Shown: positions 1-6,614 of the stretch, piece by piece
Layout of the letters: each line of letters starts with the position of its first letter
Position numbering within the stretch: the stretch's first letter is position 1
Assembly (NCBI GenBank): GCA_018268855.1
Contig: JAFDVR010000018.1
Span: 1 to 35,924 of the forward strand
Length of the DNA: 35,924 bases
Reading direction: 5' to 3'
Source of the DNA: Acidobacteriota bacterium
Lineage (GTDB): Bacteria > Acidobacteriota > Terriglobia > Terriglobales > Acidobacteriaceae
The notes under the pieces: generated by a model
What the model saw: the letters and a program-made list of their open reading frames with translations, nothing else
Told to the model about the DNA's origin: nothing
The model's database searches: none
Translations under genes and position numbers: made by a program

Positions 1-117
1 AACTACCCAGAGGCAGCCTCGAGCACAACAGAAACTCCGCCACCACTCCCGCCTGACAGCAAATACGCACGACTGCTTCTACCCAAACACAAACAACTCC
101 ACTTTTTCAGCAGCCTC
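1..117 (+). mobile_element. Right end of an IS5-type insertion sequence (partial)
   Basis: Bases 101-117 (actttttcagcagcctc with its flank), read on the minus strand, give GAGGCTGCTGAAAAAGT. This matches the IS left end at 35821 (GAGGTTGCTGAAAAAGG) at 16 of the first 17 positions apart from one internal substitution and the edge, and it lies in the opposite orientation, as terminal inverted repeats do. The base triplet just outside is TGA, of the TNA type reported as target duplication for the IS1031 group of IS5 elements, whose ends also begin GAG. An open frame enters from outside and runs to a TGA at 118-120 that lies in the flank rather than in the element. It ends in His-Phe-Phe-Ser-Ser-Leu and may be the transposase C-terminus, but I do not recognise it as such. 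Family assignment is inference. Confidence 0.5.
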
Positions 118-231
118 TGAAGCCCGCTTCTAATCCGGTCGCGTTAACAGTGTTGGTGGGTGGAGAGCCTTGCTTACAGGGAATATCGAATCCCTCAGAG
201 GCTAAAGCCCCAGACTTTTTGCGATGTTAAC

Positions 232-402
232 GGCTGGCCGATTCCGGGGACGAAGCGGCGGAAGTATCTGGAGGAGAACGCTGCGGCTGCTGAGATTCAG
301 CTTTCGGCGGATGATGTGGCGGAGTTGGAAGCGGCGATGCCGGAGAGTGCGATTGCGGGACAGCGGTATACGCCGCAAGGCATGCAGAGTATCAATCGAT
401 AG
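232..402 (+). pseudogene. 3' remnant of an aldo/keto reductase gene
   Basis: The last 55 or so codons encode a recognisable aldo/keto reductase C-terminus: a PIPGTKRRKYLEEN segment (NADP-binding region in this family), then a helix-like LSADDVAELEA and the typical ending RYTPQGMQSINR. A full protein is about 320-330 residues, so the whole TIM barrel is missing. Sequence upstream of about 232 does not continue the homology, and a stop (TAA at 145-147) closes the frame. A GTG at 160 could start an 80-residue product, but it would lack the catalytic Tyr/Lys/Asp/His set. The remnant lies about 115 bases from an IS end, so IS-linked deletion is a plausible cause (inference). Confidence 0.75.
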
Positions 403-444
403 GTCGTGATACGTTTTTGCTTCCGTGAAAGGCAATGATAGCTC

Positions 445-488
445 GAAGAAATACGGAGACTCTTCGCCTTCGGCTCAGAATGACGGTT
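445..488 (+). repeat. Dispersed intergenic repeat, copy A (44 bp)
   Basis: The block contains CTTCGCCTTCGGCTCAGAA and is matched by 6505-6548, with 41 of 44 positions the same by eye and the last 28 bases identical. Both copies lie in the same orientation between genes. A degenerate piece (TTTAGAATGACGGCTCCG) follows at about 498. Such GGCTCAGAATGACG phrases are common between genes in Terriglobia; function unknown. Confidence 0.8.
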
Positions 489-540
489 GTGTAAGGTTTA
501 GAATGACGGCTCCGTAAAGACCGATGCTGAGGCTGTTTGG

Positions 541-1455
541 TTACAGCACCAGCACGACTACTTTGCCGATGCCGCCTTTTTCTACTGCGGTCAGGCCTGC
601 GGCTACATCTTCCAGTGGAATCATGCGGTCGATGGGGAGGTCGAATTTTCCATCGCGTACATCGTCGGCGAACTCGCGCAGCTTGGAGGCGTCGGGTTGG
701 GTGCGGATGAGGTTCATCTCAAGGCTGGTGTGCAGTGAGCCATCGGGTGGAGGAGTAACGACCGTGCCCACGATGCCGCCCTCTTTTACCTTGGAGAGAA
801 GTTTGGTTGTGGCTGCGCCGCCTACGGTGTCTGCGATGGCGTCTACAAAGCCGAGCGCGGCGATGGCTTCATCATCGTCCATCGCAACTGCGGCGTCGGC
901 TTCAATGTCCTTCACGGCATCGAGTGAATGTTTGCGTACACCCGCGATGACATAGGCGCCGAGCTTCTTTGCAGAATGCACGGCGGCGCGGCCTACGGAA
1001 CCGAGGGCGCCGGTGACGAGTACGGTTTGTCCGGGCTGCACTTTGGCGGCGCGGCGCACGAGCTGGTCGCCGGTGAGGACGGCGAGTGGAAGCGCGGCTG
1101 CTTTTACGATGTCCACACCGTCAGGGAGATGCGCGACCTCGTTCTCTTTTACGGCGACGAGTTCGGCGAAGGTGTGATTGGTGAATGCGAGTACTCTGTC
1201 GCCGGGTTTGAAGGTGCGGACATTTTTACCGATGGCGCGGACAATTCCGCTGAGATCGCGACCGAGGATGGTGGGGAAAGTCTGCGGAAAGCGTGCGGCA
1301 GCGCTGCCGTTGCGGATTTTGTAGTCGATGGGATTGATGCTTGCCGCAGTAACTACTACGAGCATTTCGTCATCGCCGATCTGTGGATCGGGTATGTCTG
1401 TAACGTAGTCCAGCTTTTCAGGCCCGCCGTATTCGCGCAGTAGCATTGCTTTCAT
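541..1455 (-). CDS. NADP-dependent quinone oxidoreductase-like protein (MDR superfamily)
   Basis: A 304-residue medium-chain dehydrogenase/reductase of the zinc-free quinone oxidoreductase type, expected to reduce quinones or enones with NADPH in the cytosol. The N-terminal GroES-like fold (about residues 1-115) contains ASINPIDYKIRNG and LGRDLSGIV. The nucleotide-binding Rossmann part has the motif GALGSVG at residues 149-155. The zinc-ligand cysteines of true alcohol dehydrogenases are absent. I chose the ATG at 1455 because it is preceded by GAGGTGA at a suitable distance and gives the family N-terminus MKAMLLREYGGPE; a longer frame to 1512 would overlap the upstream gene. It follows the SRPBCC gene by 22 bases on the same strand, so co-transcription is likely. 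The substrate cannot be told from sequence. Confidence 0.88.
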   Translation of the reverse strand: MKAMLLREYGGPEKLDYVTDIPDPQIGDDEMLVVVTAASINPIDYKIRNGSAAARFPQTFPTILGRDLSGIVRAIGKNVRTFKPGDRVLAFTNHTFAELVAVKENEVAHLPDGVDIVKAAALPLAVLTGDQLVRRAAKVQPGQTVLVTGALGSVGRAAVHSAKKLGAYVIAGVRKHSLDAVKDIEADAAVAMDDDEAIAALGFVDAIADTVGGAATTKLLSKVKEGGIVGTVVTPPPDGSLHTSLEMNLIRTQPDASKLREFADDVRDGKFDLPIDRMIPLEDVAAGLTAVEKGGIGKVVVLVL

Positions 1456-1477
1456 CGCAATCACCTCGGATAGAGAT

Positions 1478-1972
1478 TCAGATGCTGTGTCCGCCCAGGG
1501 CGGCGCTGACATATTGTTGCCATTCGTCCTCGCTTTCGGCGATGCACTTGATCAGTTGCAGGCGTTTGCGCAGGAGACCGGCGATCTTTGGTTTGAGGAT
1601 GTATTTTGCGACGAAGGAGCCGCCCCACCAGAGAGGCAGCGAGAAGACGACTTCATCGCTGAGTTCTGTGCCTTCGGGTACTTCGCGCAGATGGTGGTCG
1701 TGATGGAAGTGTTGGAAACGTCCGCGCTCCATTTGATCACGAAAGAAGAAAGGTGGCTCGAATTGCGGGATGAAGCTAAGGTGCTCGTGATGCAGACCGA
1801 ACATCCATCCGCTCCAGAGGACGTGGCTGTGGAGAGAGACGTAGCCTTTGGAGGGCGTGCCGTGGAAGTGTAGTTCGCGATGCACGATTTCGAGGCGCGT
1901 GGAGAGCGCGAAGCAGCGTTCGATGGGGGCGTGGACGAGGATGCTGTCGCGGATGGTGAAATTAGGATTCAC
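1478..1972 (-). CDS. SRPBCC (START-like) family protein
   Basis: A 164-residue protein of the SRPBCC helix-grip fold, a family that binds hydrophobic ligands. The N-terminal strand reads FTIRDSILVHAPIERCFALS, the usual APIERxF opening; the middle holds FQHFHHDHHL and the C-terminal helix follows. It resembles the pseudogene product at 2691-3172 (shared HAPxxRxF, F-HDHxF and a helix ending IAESxxxWQ), so the two look like diverged paralogues. The GTG start at 1972 overlaps the upstream PIN toxin stop as GTGA, which suggests translational coupling to the toxin gene. The ligand is unknown. The tie to a toxin gene is odd and may be secondary to insertion of the toxin-antitoxin pair. Confidence 0.75.
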   Translation of the reverse strand: MNPNFTIRDSILVHAPIERCFALSTRLEIVHRELHFHGTPSKGYVSLHSHVLWSGWMFGLHHEHLSFIPQFEPPFFFRDQMERGRFQHFHHDHHLREVPEGTELSDEVVFSLPLWWGGSFVAKYILKPKIAGLLRKRLQLIKCIAESEDEWQQYVSAALGGHSI

Positions 1973-2385
1973 AACTTCCGTGCCTTTACGTGTCCTTTGG
2001 TCGCGTAGGTCAAAATTTTCTTGTCGCGAGTGATGATGGTGAGGTCGTACTCGCGAGCTGTGGCCATCAACAAACGATCACCGGGATCACCGTGTGGATT
2101 ATCGGGAAGTCTCGATGATTCGATGAGGACTCTGGTAGATAGTGGAAGAAGTTGAAAGCCGCCGTCTTCTGTGCCGCTTTCAACCCAGTGCTCCACCGAC
2201 CGGTCCAGATGAATGGTGCCGGCTGCTACAAGGTAAGAAATCTCCCAAACGGAAATAGCAGAAACATACACAGAACCACGTTTTTGCCACTCTTCCACCT
2301 CTTTGAACTTCTTGCTATCGACATGGTGCTCGTCGCCTTTTTGCAGCCAGAGCCAATAAAGGGTATCCAACAGGTAGCGTTCCAT
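1969..2385 (-). CDS. PIN-domain toxin (VapC-like)
   Basis: A 138-residue PIN-domain ribonuclease, the toxin half of a type II toxin-antitoxin pair. The expected acidic metal ligands are visible: Asp in MERYLLDTLYWLW (residue 6), Glu in SAISVWEIS, the Asp pair in HGDPGDRLLMATA, and Asp in TIITRDKKIL. Family members cleave RNA, often tRNA, when free of antitoxin. The ATG at 2385 was chosen over an upstream in-frame start because it shares one base with the antitoxin stop (TGATG), the usual arrangement, and puts LLDT at the N-terminus. Its own stop overlaps the next SRPBCC gene as GTGA. All key residues are present, so it looks intact. Confidence 0.88.
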   Translation of the reverse strand: MERYLLDTLYWLWLQKGDEHHVDSKKFKEVEEWQKRGSVYVSAISVWEISYLVAAGTIHLDRSVEHWVESGTEDGGFQLLPLSTRVLIESSRLPDNPHGDPGDRLLMATAREYDLTIITRDKKILTYATKGHVKARKL

Positions 2386-2657
2386 CAATCCCAATCCCAC
2401 TCGGTCGAGGTCCACTCCGGCCATACAGGCGAAACAATGTCGCCTTTGATGTCTACATTCGGAGTGCGGCCAATCACTGACCTGAAACGCGGTGTGGAAT
2501 TCCTGTGCTTCACCAGATCCGCAACAGGCTTGCCCCGCTTTGTGATAACGAGACGCAGGTCTTTGTGCTGGATGTCATCCATGAGTTGAAGGCACTTGGC
2601 CTTGAACTCACCAGCAGGAATAGTCCTCGTTTTGGCGGGTGCGGACTTCATGACCAT
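2385..2657 (-). CDS. Phd/YefM-type antitoxin
   Basis: A 90-residue antitoxin partner of the PIN toxin directly downstream. The N-terminal half has the Phd/YefM pattern TIPAGEFKAKCLQLMDDI followed by LRLVITKRGKPVADLV, which forms the DNA-binding dimer and represses its own promoter. The acidic, Trp-rich tail (VWPEWTSTEWDWD) is the part expected to wrap the toxin. There are two close ATGs, at 2657 and 2651, and neither has a clear Shine-Dalgarno. A direct repeat of ATGACCAT overlaps this start and could be the operator. The one-base stop/start overlap couples toxin synthesis to antitoxin synthesis. Confidence 0.87.
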   Translation of the reverse strand: MVMKSAPAKTRTIPAGEFKAKCLQLMDDIQHKDLRLVITKRGKPVADLVKHRNSTPRFRSVIGRTPNVDIKGDIVSPVWPEWTSTEWDWD

Positions 2658-2670
2658 ATTTTATGACCAT
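2650..2670. promoter_or_regulatory. Direct repeat over the antitoxin start, possible operator
   Basis: ATGACCAT occurs at 2650-2657 and again at 2663-2670, a 13-base period that includes the antitoxin start codons. Phd/YefM antitoxins repress their own promoters, so an operator here would be natural; no binding evidence is available. Confidence 0.35.
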
Positions 2671-2690
2671 GAAGGATAAGATGCCAATAT

Positions 2691-3172
2691 TCAATTAGTT
2701 CTGTATAAAAACGTTTGCCATGCGTCTGATTCTGCAATCTCGCGGATAAGGACATTACGGCGGAGAAGAAGTGCGCGAAGATGCGAGGAGAGGGCGATCC
2801 GCTCGGCCATCCAGCCAAGTGGACCGAGCGGAGCGCTGAAACGAAGAATGTCTCGCATCGTGGTTATGCCACTTTCTTCGGTGAAGAAGTGATCGTGCTC
2901 AAAGGATTTGAATAGACCTCGAATCATGGTGTCCTGGAAATAATGCGGGGGATGGGAGGCGGTTATCTTTGTTGCGTGCTTCAAGGTGAGGCCGAAATGA
3001 CGAGCCTGCCATGTCACTTCATCACCCTGTTGGAGAATGCCACTGGTGACATCTTCGATGGCGCGCTCGTTCGTCTAATGTGTGCTTTCTATGTGCAGAC
3101 CGACACTGAGCGACAAAAGAAAACGCGCATTGCAGGTGCTGCGATGCGCGTTTCCAGTTCGATGATCTGCAT
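2691..3172 (-). pseudogene. SRPBCC family gene broken by a frameshift and a stop codon
   Basis: Reading the minus strand from an ATG at 3172 gives MQIIELETRIAAPAMRVF, a clear SRPBCC N-terminus. The match then jumps to the -1 frame at a T-run (about 3112-3120) and continues LLSLSVGLHIESTH, as if one base had been lost. That frame meets an amber TAG at 3077-3075 and continues without a break as TNERAIEDVTSG and then VTWQARHFGLTLKH to the stop at 2691. The rest has the family features FKSFEHDHFF and a C-terminal helix ending RNVLIREIAES. A GTG at 3017 could restart a 108-residue product, but it would lack the first strand and helices. The start lies only 3 bases after the stop of the dioxygenase gene, so the two probably formed an operon. 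Confidence 0.82.
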
Positions 3173-3175
3173 CTG

Positions 3176-3889
3176 TTACCCGTTCACCGCAAAAGGTGCA
3201 GCCTCAAGCCACGCAAGTCCTTGAGGCAGCTTGGCTGCTGAGTAGTCAAAGTGCAAGACACGGCGGTGACCTGGGCGATTCGAAGAGGATGATGCGTGGA
3301 AGAGCAGCGGCCGCATAAGCAAGGCGCCGCCAGCGTTCACTTCGCAAATCGTGGCAGTGGCAAGTGCCGCACGCTCTTCTACTTCTACCGCGGAGATTTT
3401 GCCTTCCTTGTGAGAAGAAGGAATGACTTTGAGTGCCCCGTTTTCTTCGGGACAATCATCCAGATGCACCCGCACGGTGAGCATGTTTTCCATTACGTGA
3501 GTTGGAGGTTGGACGTGGAGCACGCCGTCCTTTACGGACCAAGGACCAAAGCTATCAATGTCGTAACGTTTACGTACGGCGATGGTTACATCCTGATGCC
3601 ACGGCACTTTCCAGTTTGCCGCTTCTGTCTTGTCAAACAGAATCGCTCGCACAACATGCGCGTGTGCGCCGAGGACGGGTTTCACTAATTCATGAATGCG
3701 CGAAGAAATCGCAAGAGCCTTGAACTTTGCGGATTTGCGGAGGAGATCGCGTACGCCTCCACGCTTCTGATCTTCCTGTTGTTGAATGCGATTGGACTCA
3801 ACGATAAGTTCTTCAATTTCCTGCATAGAAAAAACGGATTCGCGGATAGCGAACCCGTTTTGTTCGATCTCTTGTTGAAGAGTCTTCAT
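3176..3889 (-). CDS. Phytanoyl-CoA dioxygenase (PhyH) family protein
   Basis: A 237-residue Fe(II)/2-oxoglutarate-dependent oxygenase of the PhyH family. The iron-binding facial triad is visible: His98 and Asp100 in VPWHQDVT, and the distal His198 in MRPLLFHASS. An Arg in GHRRVLHF about 11 residues later fits the 2-oxoglutarate carboxylate ligand. Members hydroxylate lipids, amino acids or small metabolites; the substrate here cannot be read. The ATG shares one base with the thrS stop (TAATG), so it is translationally coupled to threonyl-tRNA synthetase. That link is unusual and may reflect chance operon growth rather than function. Length fits the family, and no damage is seen. Confidence 0.85.
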   Translation of the reverse strand: MKTLQQEIEQNGFAIRESVFSMQEIEELIVESNRIQQQEDQKRGGVRDLLRKSAKFKALAISSRIHELVKPVLGAHAHVVRAILFDKTEAANWKVPWHQDVTIAVRKRYDIDSFGPWSVKDGVLHVQPPTHVMENMLTVRVHLDDCPEENGALKVIPSSHKEGKISAVEVEERAALATATICEVNAGGALLMRPLLFHASSSSNRPGHRRVLHFDYSAAKLPQGLAWLEAAPFAVNG

Positions 3890-5928
3890 TACAGTGTTGC
3901 TGCCTTGGTCTCCACCAGTCCCTTTGCCCGCGTGATGAAGTCGGCGAGTGGGACGGAGCCTTCGTCGCCTTTGCCGCGGGTGCGGATGCTGACGGCGTTG
4001 GCTTCGGCTTCTTTGTCGCCCACGATGGCGATGAACGGGATTTTTTCCAGCGACAATTCGCGGACTTTTGCGTTCATCTTTTCGTTGCGGCTGTCGAGCG
4101 TTACGCGCAGGCCTGCGGCTTCGAGCTCGGCTTTTACTTTTTCAGCGTAGGCGGTGTGCTTTTCGCTGATGGGCACGATGCCGACCTGTACCGGCGCGAG
4201 CCACATGGGGAAGGCGCCGGCGTAGTGCTCGATCAGCACGCCGAAGAAGCGTTCTACGGAGCCGAAGAGTGCGCGGTGGACCATCACGGGCTGGTGCTTT
4301 TCGCCGTCTTCGCCGGTGTAGACGAGTTGGAAGCGCTTTGGCAGGTTGAAGTCGAACTGCACGGTGGAGAGCTGCCATGCGCGACCCAGAACGTCGATGA
4401 GTTTTACGTCGATCTTGGGGCCGTAGAAGGCGGCTTCGCCAGGGAAGGTTTTGAAGGTGAGGCCGCGACCTGTGAGCACGTCGTGCAGAGCGCCTTCGGC
4501 CTGCGTCCAGTCTTCTGCTGTGCCGAAGAAGTCACCTTCTTTTTTCGGATCGCGTGTGGAGAGTTCGACGCGGTACTCCGCGAAGCCGAAGGTCTTAAGT
4601 ACTGCTTCGGCAAAGTCGAGGCAGGCTTCCACTTCGCCGCGAATCTGGTCGTGCGTGCAGAAGATGTGCGCGTCGTCCTGCGTGAAACCGCGCACGCGCA
4701 GAAGGCCGTGCATGGTTCCGCTGCGCTCGTAGCGGTAGACGTTGCCGAACTCGGCGTAGCGCACGGGCAGGTCGCGGTAGCTCTTGGGCGTGTTCTGGTA
4801 GATGAGGATGTGGCCCGGGCAGTTCATCGGCTTCACGCGATACTCTGCGTCATCTAGCTCCATCGACGGGAACATGTCTTTGGAATAGACGCCGTCGTGG
4901 CCGCTGATCTTCCAGAGATCGCGCTTCATGATGTGCGGCGTGACGACGAGTTCGTATCCGCGATTGAGGCACTCCTGGCGCATCCAGTCTTCCATCTGTT
5001 TGCGGATGAGCGCGCCCTTGGGATGCCAGAAGATGAGGCCCGGCCCAGCGACTTCCTGAATGGAGAAGAGGTCGAGCTGCTTGCCGAGCACGCGGTGATC
5101 GCGCGCCTTGATCTCTTCAAGATGCTTGAAGTGCGCGTCGAGGTCTTTCTGGTTGTAGAAGGCAGTGCCGTAGACGCGCTGAAGTTGCGGATTGTTCTCG
5201 TCGCCCAGCCAGTACGCGCCTGCGAGATTGGTGACCTTGTATGCCTTCACGCGCCCGGTAGAGGGAACGTGCGGGCCGCGGCAGAAGTCGGTGAATTCGC
5301 CATTCTTGTAGAGCGAAACTTCTTCGCCGGGCTGCGTGAAGCGCTCGATGAAGTGCTGCTTCATGAACTCGCCGTGCGCGGAGTAGTCGGCCAGCGCCTT
5401 TTCGCGCGGCTCGTAGACGCGCTGAAACTTCTCGTCGCGCGCAACTACTTCTGCCATTTTCTGTTCGATGGCTGCGAGATCGTCAGGCGTGAAGGGCGTT
5501 TCATGATAGATGTCGTAGAAGAAGCCGTTGTCTGTCGCGGGGCCGTGGCCGAGTTTTACCTCGGGATACAGCTCGGTGATGGCCGTCGCCATGACATGCG
5601 CGGCGGAGTGGCGCAGCACTTTGAGCGCGTCGGGGTCGTTCTCCTTGAGGAGTTCGAGATGCACGTCTTCGCGCAGCGGCTCGCGCAGGTCGACGATGCG
5701 CTCGCCCGCGGTAGCGTGGGCGGAGTACATGGCATCTTCGCTGGTGCCGGCATCCTCTTCTGGCGCTCCCGCCATCACAGGTGCAGCCACCGGCTTGATG
5801 CGCGCCACTACGACGGCGGCCGCGAGCCGGGGCGAGATGCTGTTGGCGATATCCCAGGGTGTGGTGCCGGAGGCGACCTCGCGTACACTTCCGTCCGGCA
5901 GATGAATTTTGATGTTTTCGTTGCTCAC
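3889..5928 (-). CDS. thrS: Threonyl-tRNA synthetase
   Basis: A class II aminoacyl-tRNA synthetase charging tRNA-Thr. Domains in order: TGS-like N-terminus (IKIHLPDGSVREV), editing domain with LRHSAAHVMATA, catalytic core and C-terminal anticodon-binding domain (APVQVGIVPI onward). The zinc ligands expected from E. coli ThrRS are visible as Cys in VKPMNCPGH, His in GTMHGLLRVRGFTQ and His in MVHRALFGSVERF. The GTG at 5928 (VSNENIKIHLPDGS) gives 679 residues. An open frame continues to 6087, but that extension has no homology and overlaps the divergent gene. An Ala/Pro-rich stretch of about 35 residues (VAAPVMAGAPEEDAGTSEDA) lengthens the TGS region, where most homologues have a short turn. It is divergent from the 5966 gene with only 37 bases between starts. 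Confidence 0.97.
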   Translation of the reverse strand: MSNENIKIHLPDGSVREVASGTTPWDIANSISPRLAAAVVVARIKPVAAPVMAGAPEEDAGTSEDAMYSAHATAGERIVDLREPLREDVHLELLKENDPDALKVLRHSAAHVMATAITELYPEVKLGHGPATDNGFFYDIYHETPFTPDDLAAIEQKMAEVVARDEKFQRVYEPREKALADYSAHGEFMKQHFIERFTQPGEEVSLYKNGEFTDFCRGPHVPSTGRVKAYKVTNLAGAYWLGDENNPQLQRVYGTAFYNQKDLDAHFKHLEEIKARDHRVLGKQLDLFSIQEVAGPGLIFWHPKGALIRKQMEDWMRQECLNRGYELVVTPHIMKRDLWKISGHDGVYSKDMFPSMELDDAEYRVKPMNCPGHILIYQNTPKSYRDLPVRYAEFGNVYRYERSGTMHGLLRVRGFTQDDAHIFCTHDQIRGEVEACLDFAEAVLKTFGFAEYRVELSTRDPKKEGDFFGTAEDWTQAEGALHDVLTGRGLTFKTFPGEAAFYGPKIDVKLIDVLGRAWQLSTVQFDFNLPKRFQLVYTGEDGEKHQPVMVHRALFGSVERFFGVLIEHYAGAFPMWLAPVQVGIVPISEKHTAYAEKVKAELEAAGLRVTLDSRNEKMNAKVRELSLEKIPFIAIVGDKEAEANAVSIRTRGKGDEGSVPLADFITRAKGLVETKAATL

Positions 5929-5965
5929 ATCTAACAGGATATTGGTCTGTACCGCTGGAGTCGAG

Positions 5966-6466
5966 ATGCCGAAGATGCAAGTGCACCGAAAGCTGTTCCA
6001 CTTTCTGCCGCTCATGATGGTTTTTGCGATGGGAATGCCGTTTGCGCGTGCGCAGGTCAGCACACCTTCCAGGATCACCGCGTGCATGAGTCACCTGCCG
6101 CCGAGCGTCTCCGGTGAAGCCCGCAAGGCTGCTGAGACGGATTGCACGTTTGCCTTCGATAGCCAGTTGGGAGCTGCGGATACGTGGGCTGGCAATGCGG
6201 ACGAGCATGTTGCCACCAGCTATGCGAAGGGCCGCGATGAGCTCCGTGCTTTCTGGGCGCGGATTTACGCAGAGCCAGGGTTCAAGTTGGAGTGGTGGCC
6301 ACTTACGGCGGAGCAGCATGGCTCGTTTGTGGTGACGACGGGTGAGTCGCGGCGCACGATGGTCGATAAGCAGGGGAAGACGCATGTTTCGACCGGGCAC
6401 TACATTACGGTGTGGAAGCGGCAGCCGGATGGGACGTATCGGTTTGTTTGGGATGGCGGGGAGTAG
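5966..6466 (+). CDS. Secreted SnoaL-like / DUF4440-type protein
   Basis: A 166-residue protein with an N-terminal signal peptide (basic start, hydrophobic FLPLMMVFAMGMPF, cleavage near ARA-Q). The mature part resembles the NTF2-like/DUF4440 fold: an AFDSQLGAADTWAG helix region, GRDELRAFWARIYAEPGF, then strands with GTYRFVWDGG at the end. DUF4440 and SnoaL-like proteins bind small molecules or have isomerase-like folds, and many lack known function. I took the ATG at 5966 because GGAG lies just upstream and the signal peptide begins cleanly; an earlier ATG at 5909 would overlap the thrS start. The promoter must overlap that of thrS. Confidence 0.72.
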   Translation: MPKMQVHRKLFHFLPLMMVFAMGMPFARAQVSTPSRITACMSHLPPSVSGEARKAAETDCTFAFDSQLGAADTWAGNADEHVATSYAKGRDELRAFWARIYAEPGFKLEWWPLTAEQHGSFVVTTGESRRTMVDKQGKTHVSTGHYITVWKRQPDGTYRFVWDGGE

Positions 6467-6504
6467 GTGGTCTTTTGATTTCTGGCGGATGGTATTGCCT
6501 AGGC

Positions 6505-6548
6505 GAAGGAATACAGAGATTCTTCGCCTTCGGCTCAGAATGACGGTT
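6505..6548 (+). repeat. Dispersed intergenic repeat, copy B (44 bp)
   Basis: Second copy of the repeat at 445-488, same orientation, three differences by eye. It sits between the stop of the SnoaL-like gene and the terminator at 6571. Confidence 0.8.
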
Positions 6549-6570
6549 CATAAAATATAAAGGCAAATAA

Positions 6571-6595
6571 AAAGCCTCCGCACTGCGGAGGCTTT
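6571..6595 (-). terminator. Rho-independent terminator of the 7691-6615 gene
   Basis: AAAGCCTCCGCA and TGCGGAGGCTTT form a perfect stem with a tiny loop. On the minus strand the stem is followed by TTTTTATTTG, so it ends the isomerase transcript; the plus-strand T-run is weaker. It lies 20 bases past that gene's stop. Confidence 0.85.
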
Positions 6596-6614
6596 CGTGT
6601 GATTGAAGGGGAAG

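Noticed and set aside
2691..3172. Programmed frameshift in the SRPBCC gene
   Set aside because: A T-run slip alone would not bypass the separate TAG at 3077-3075, so decay is simpler.
4897..5934. A long plus-strand open frame across thrS
   Set aside because: Overlaps a confidently assigned gene, has no recognisable domain, and follows the codon pattern of the opposite strand.
5929..6087. N-terminal extension of thrS to an ATG at 6087
   Set aside because: The extra 53 residues have no ThrRS homology and overlap the divergent SnoaL-like gene; GTG 5928 matches the family start.
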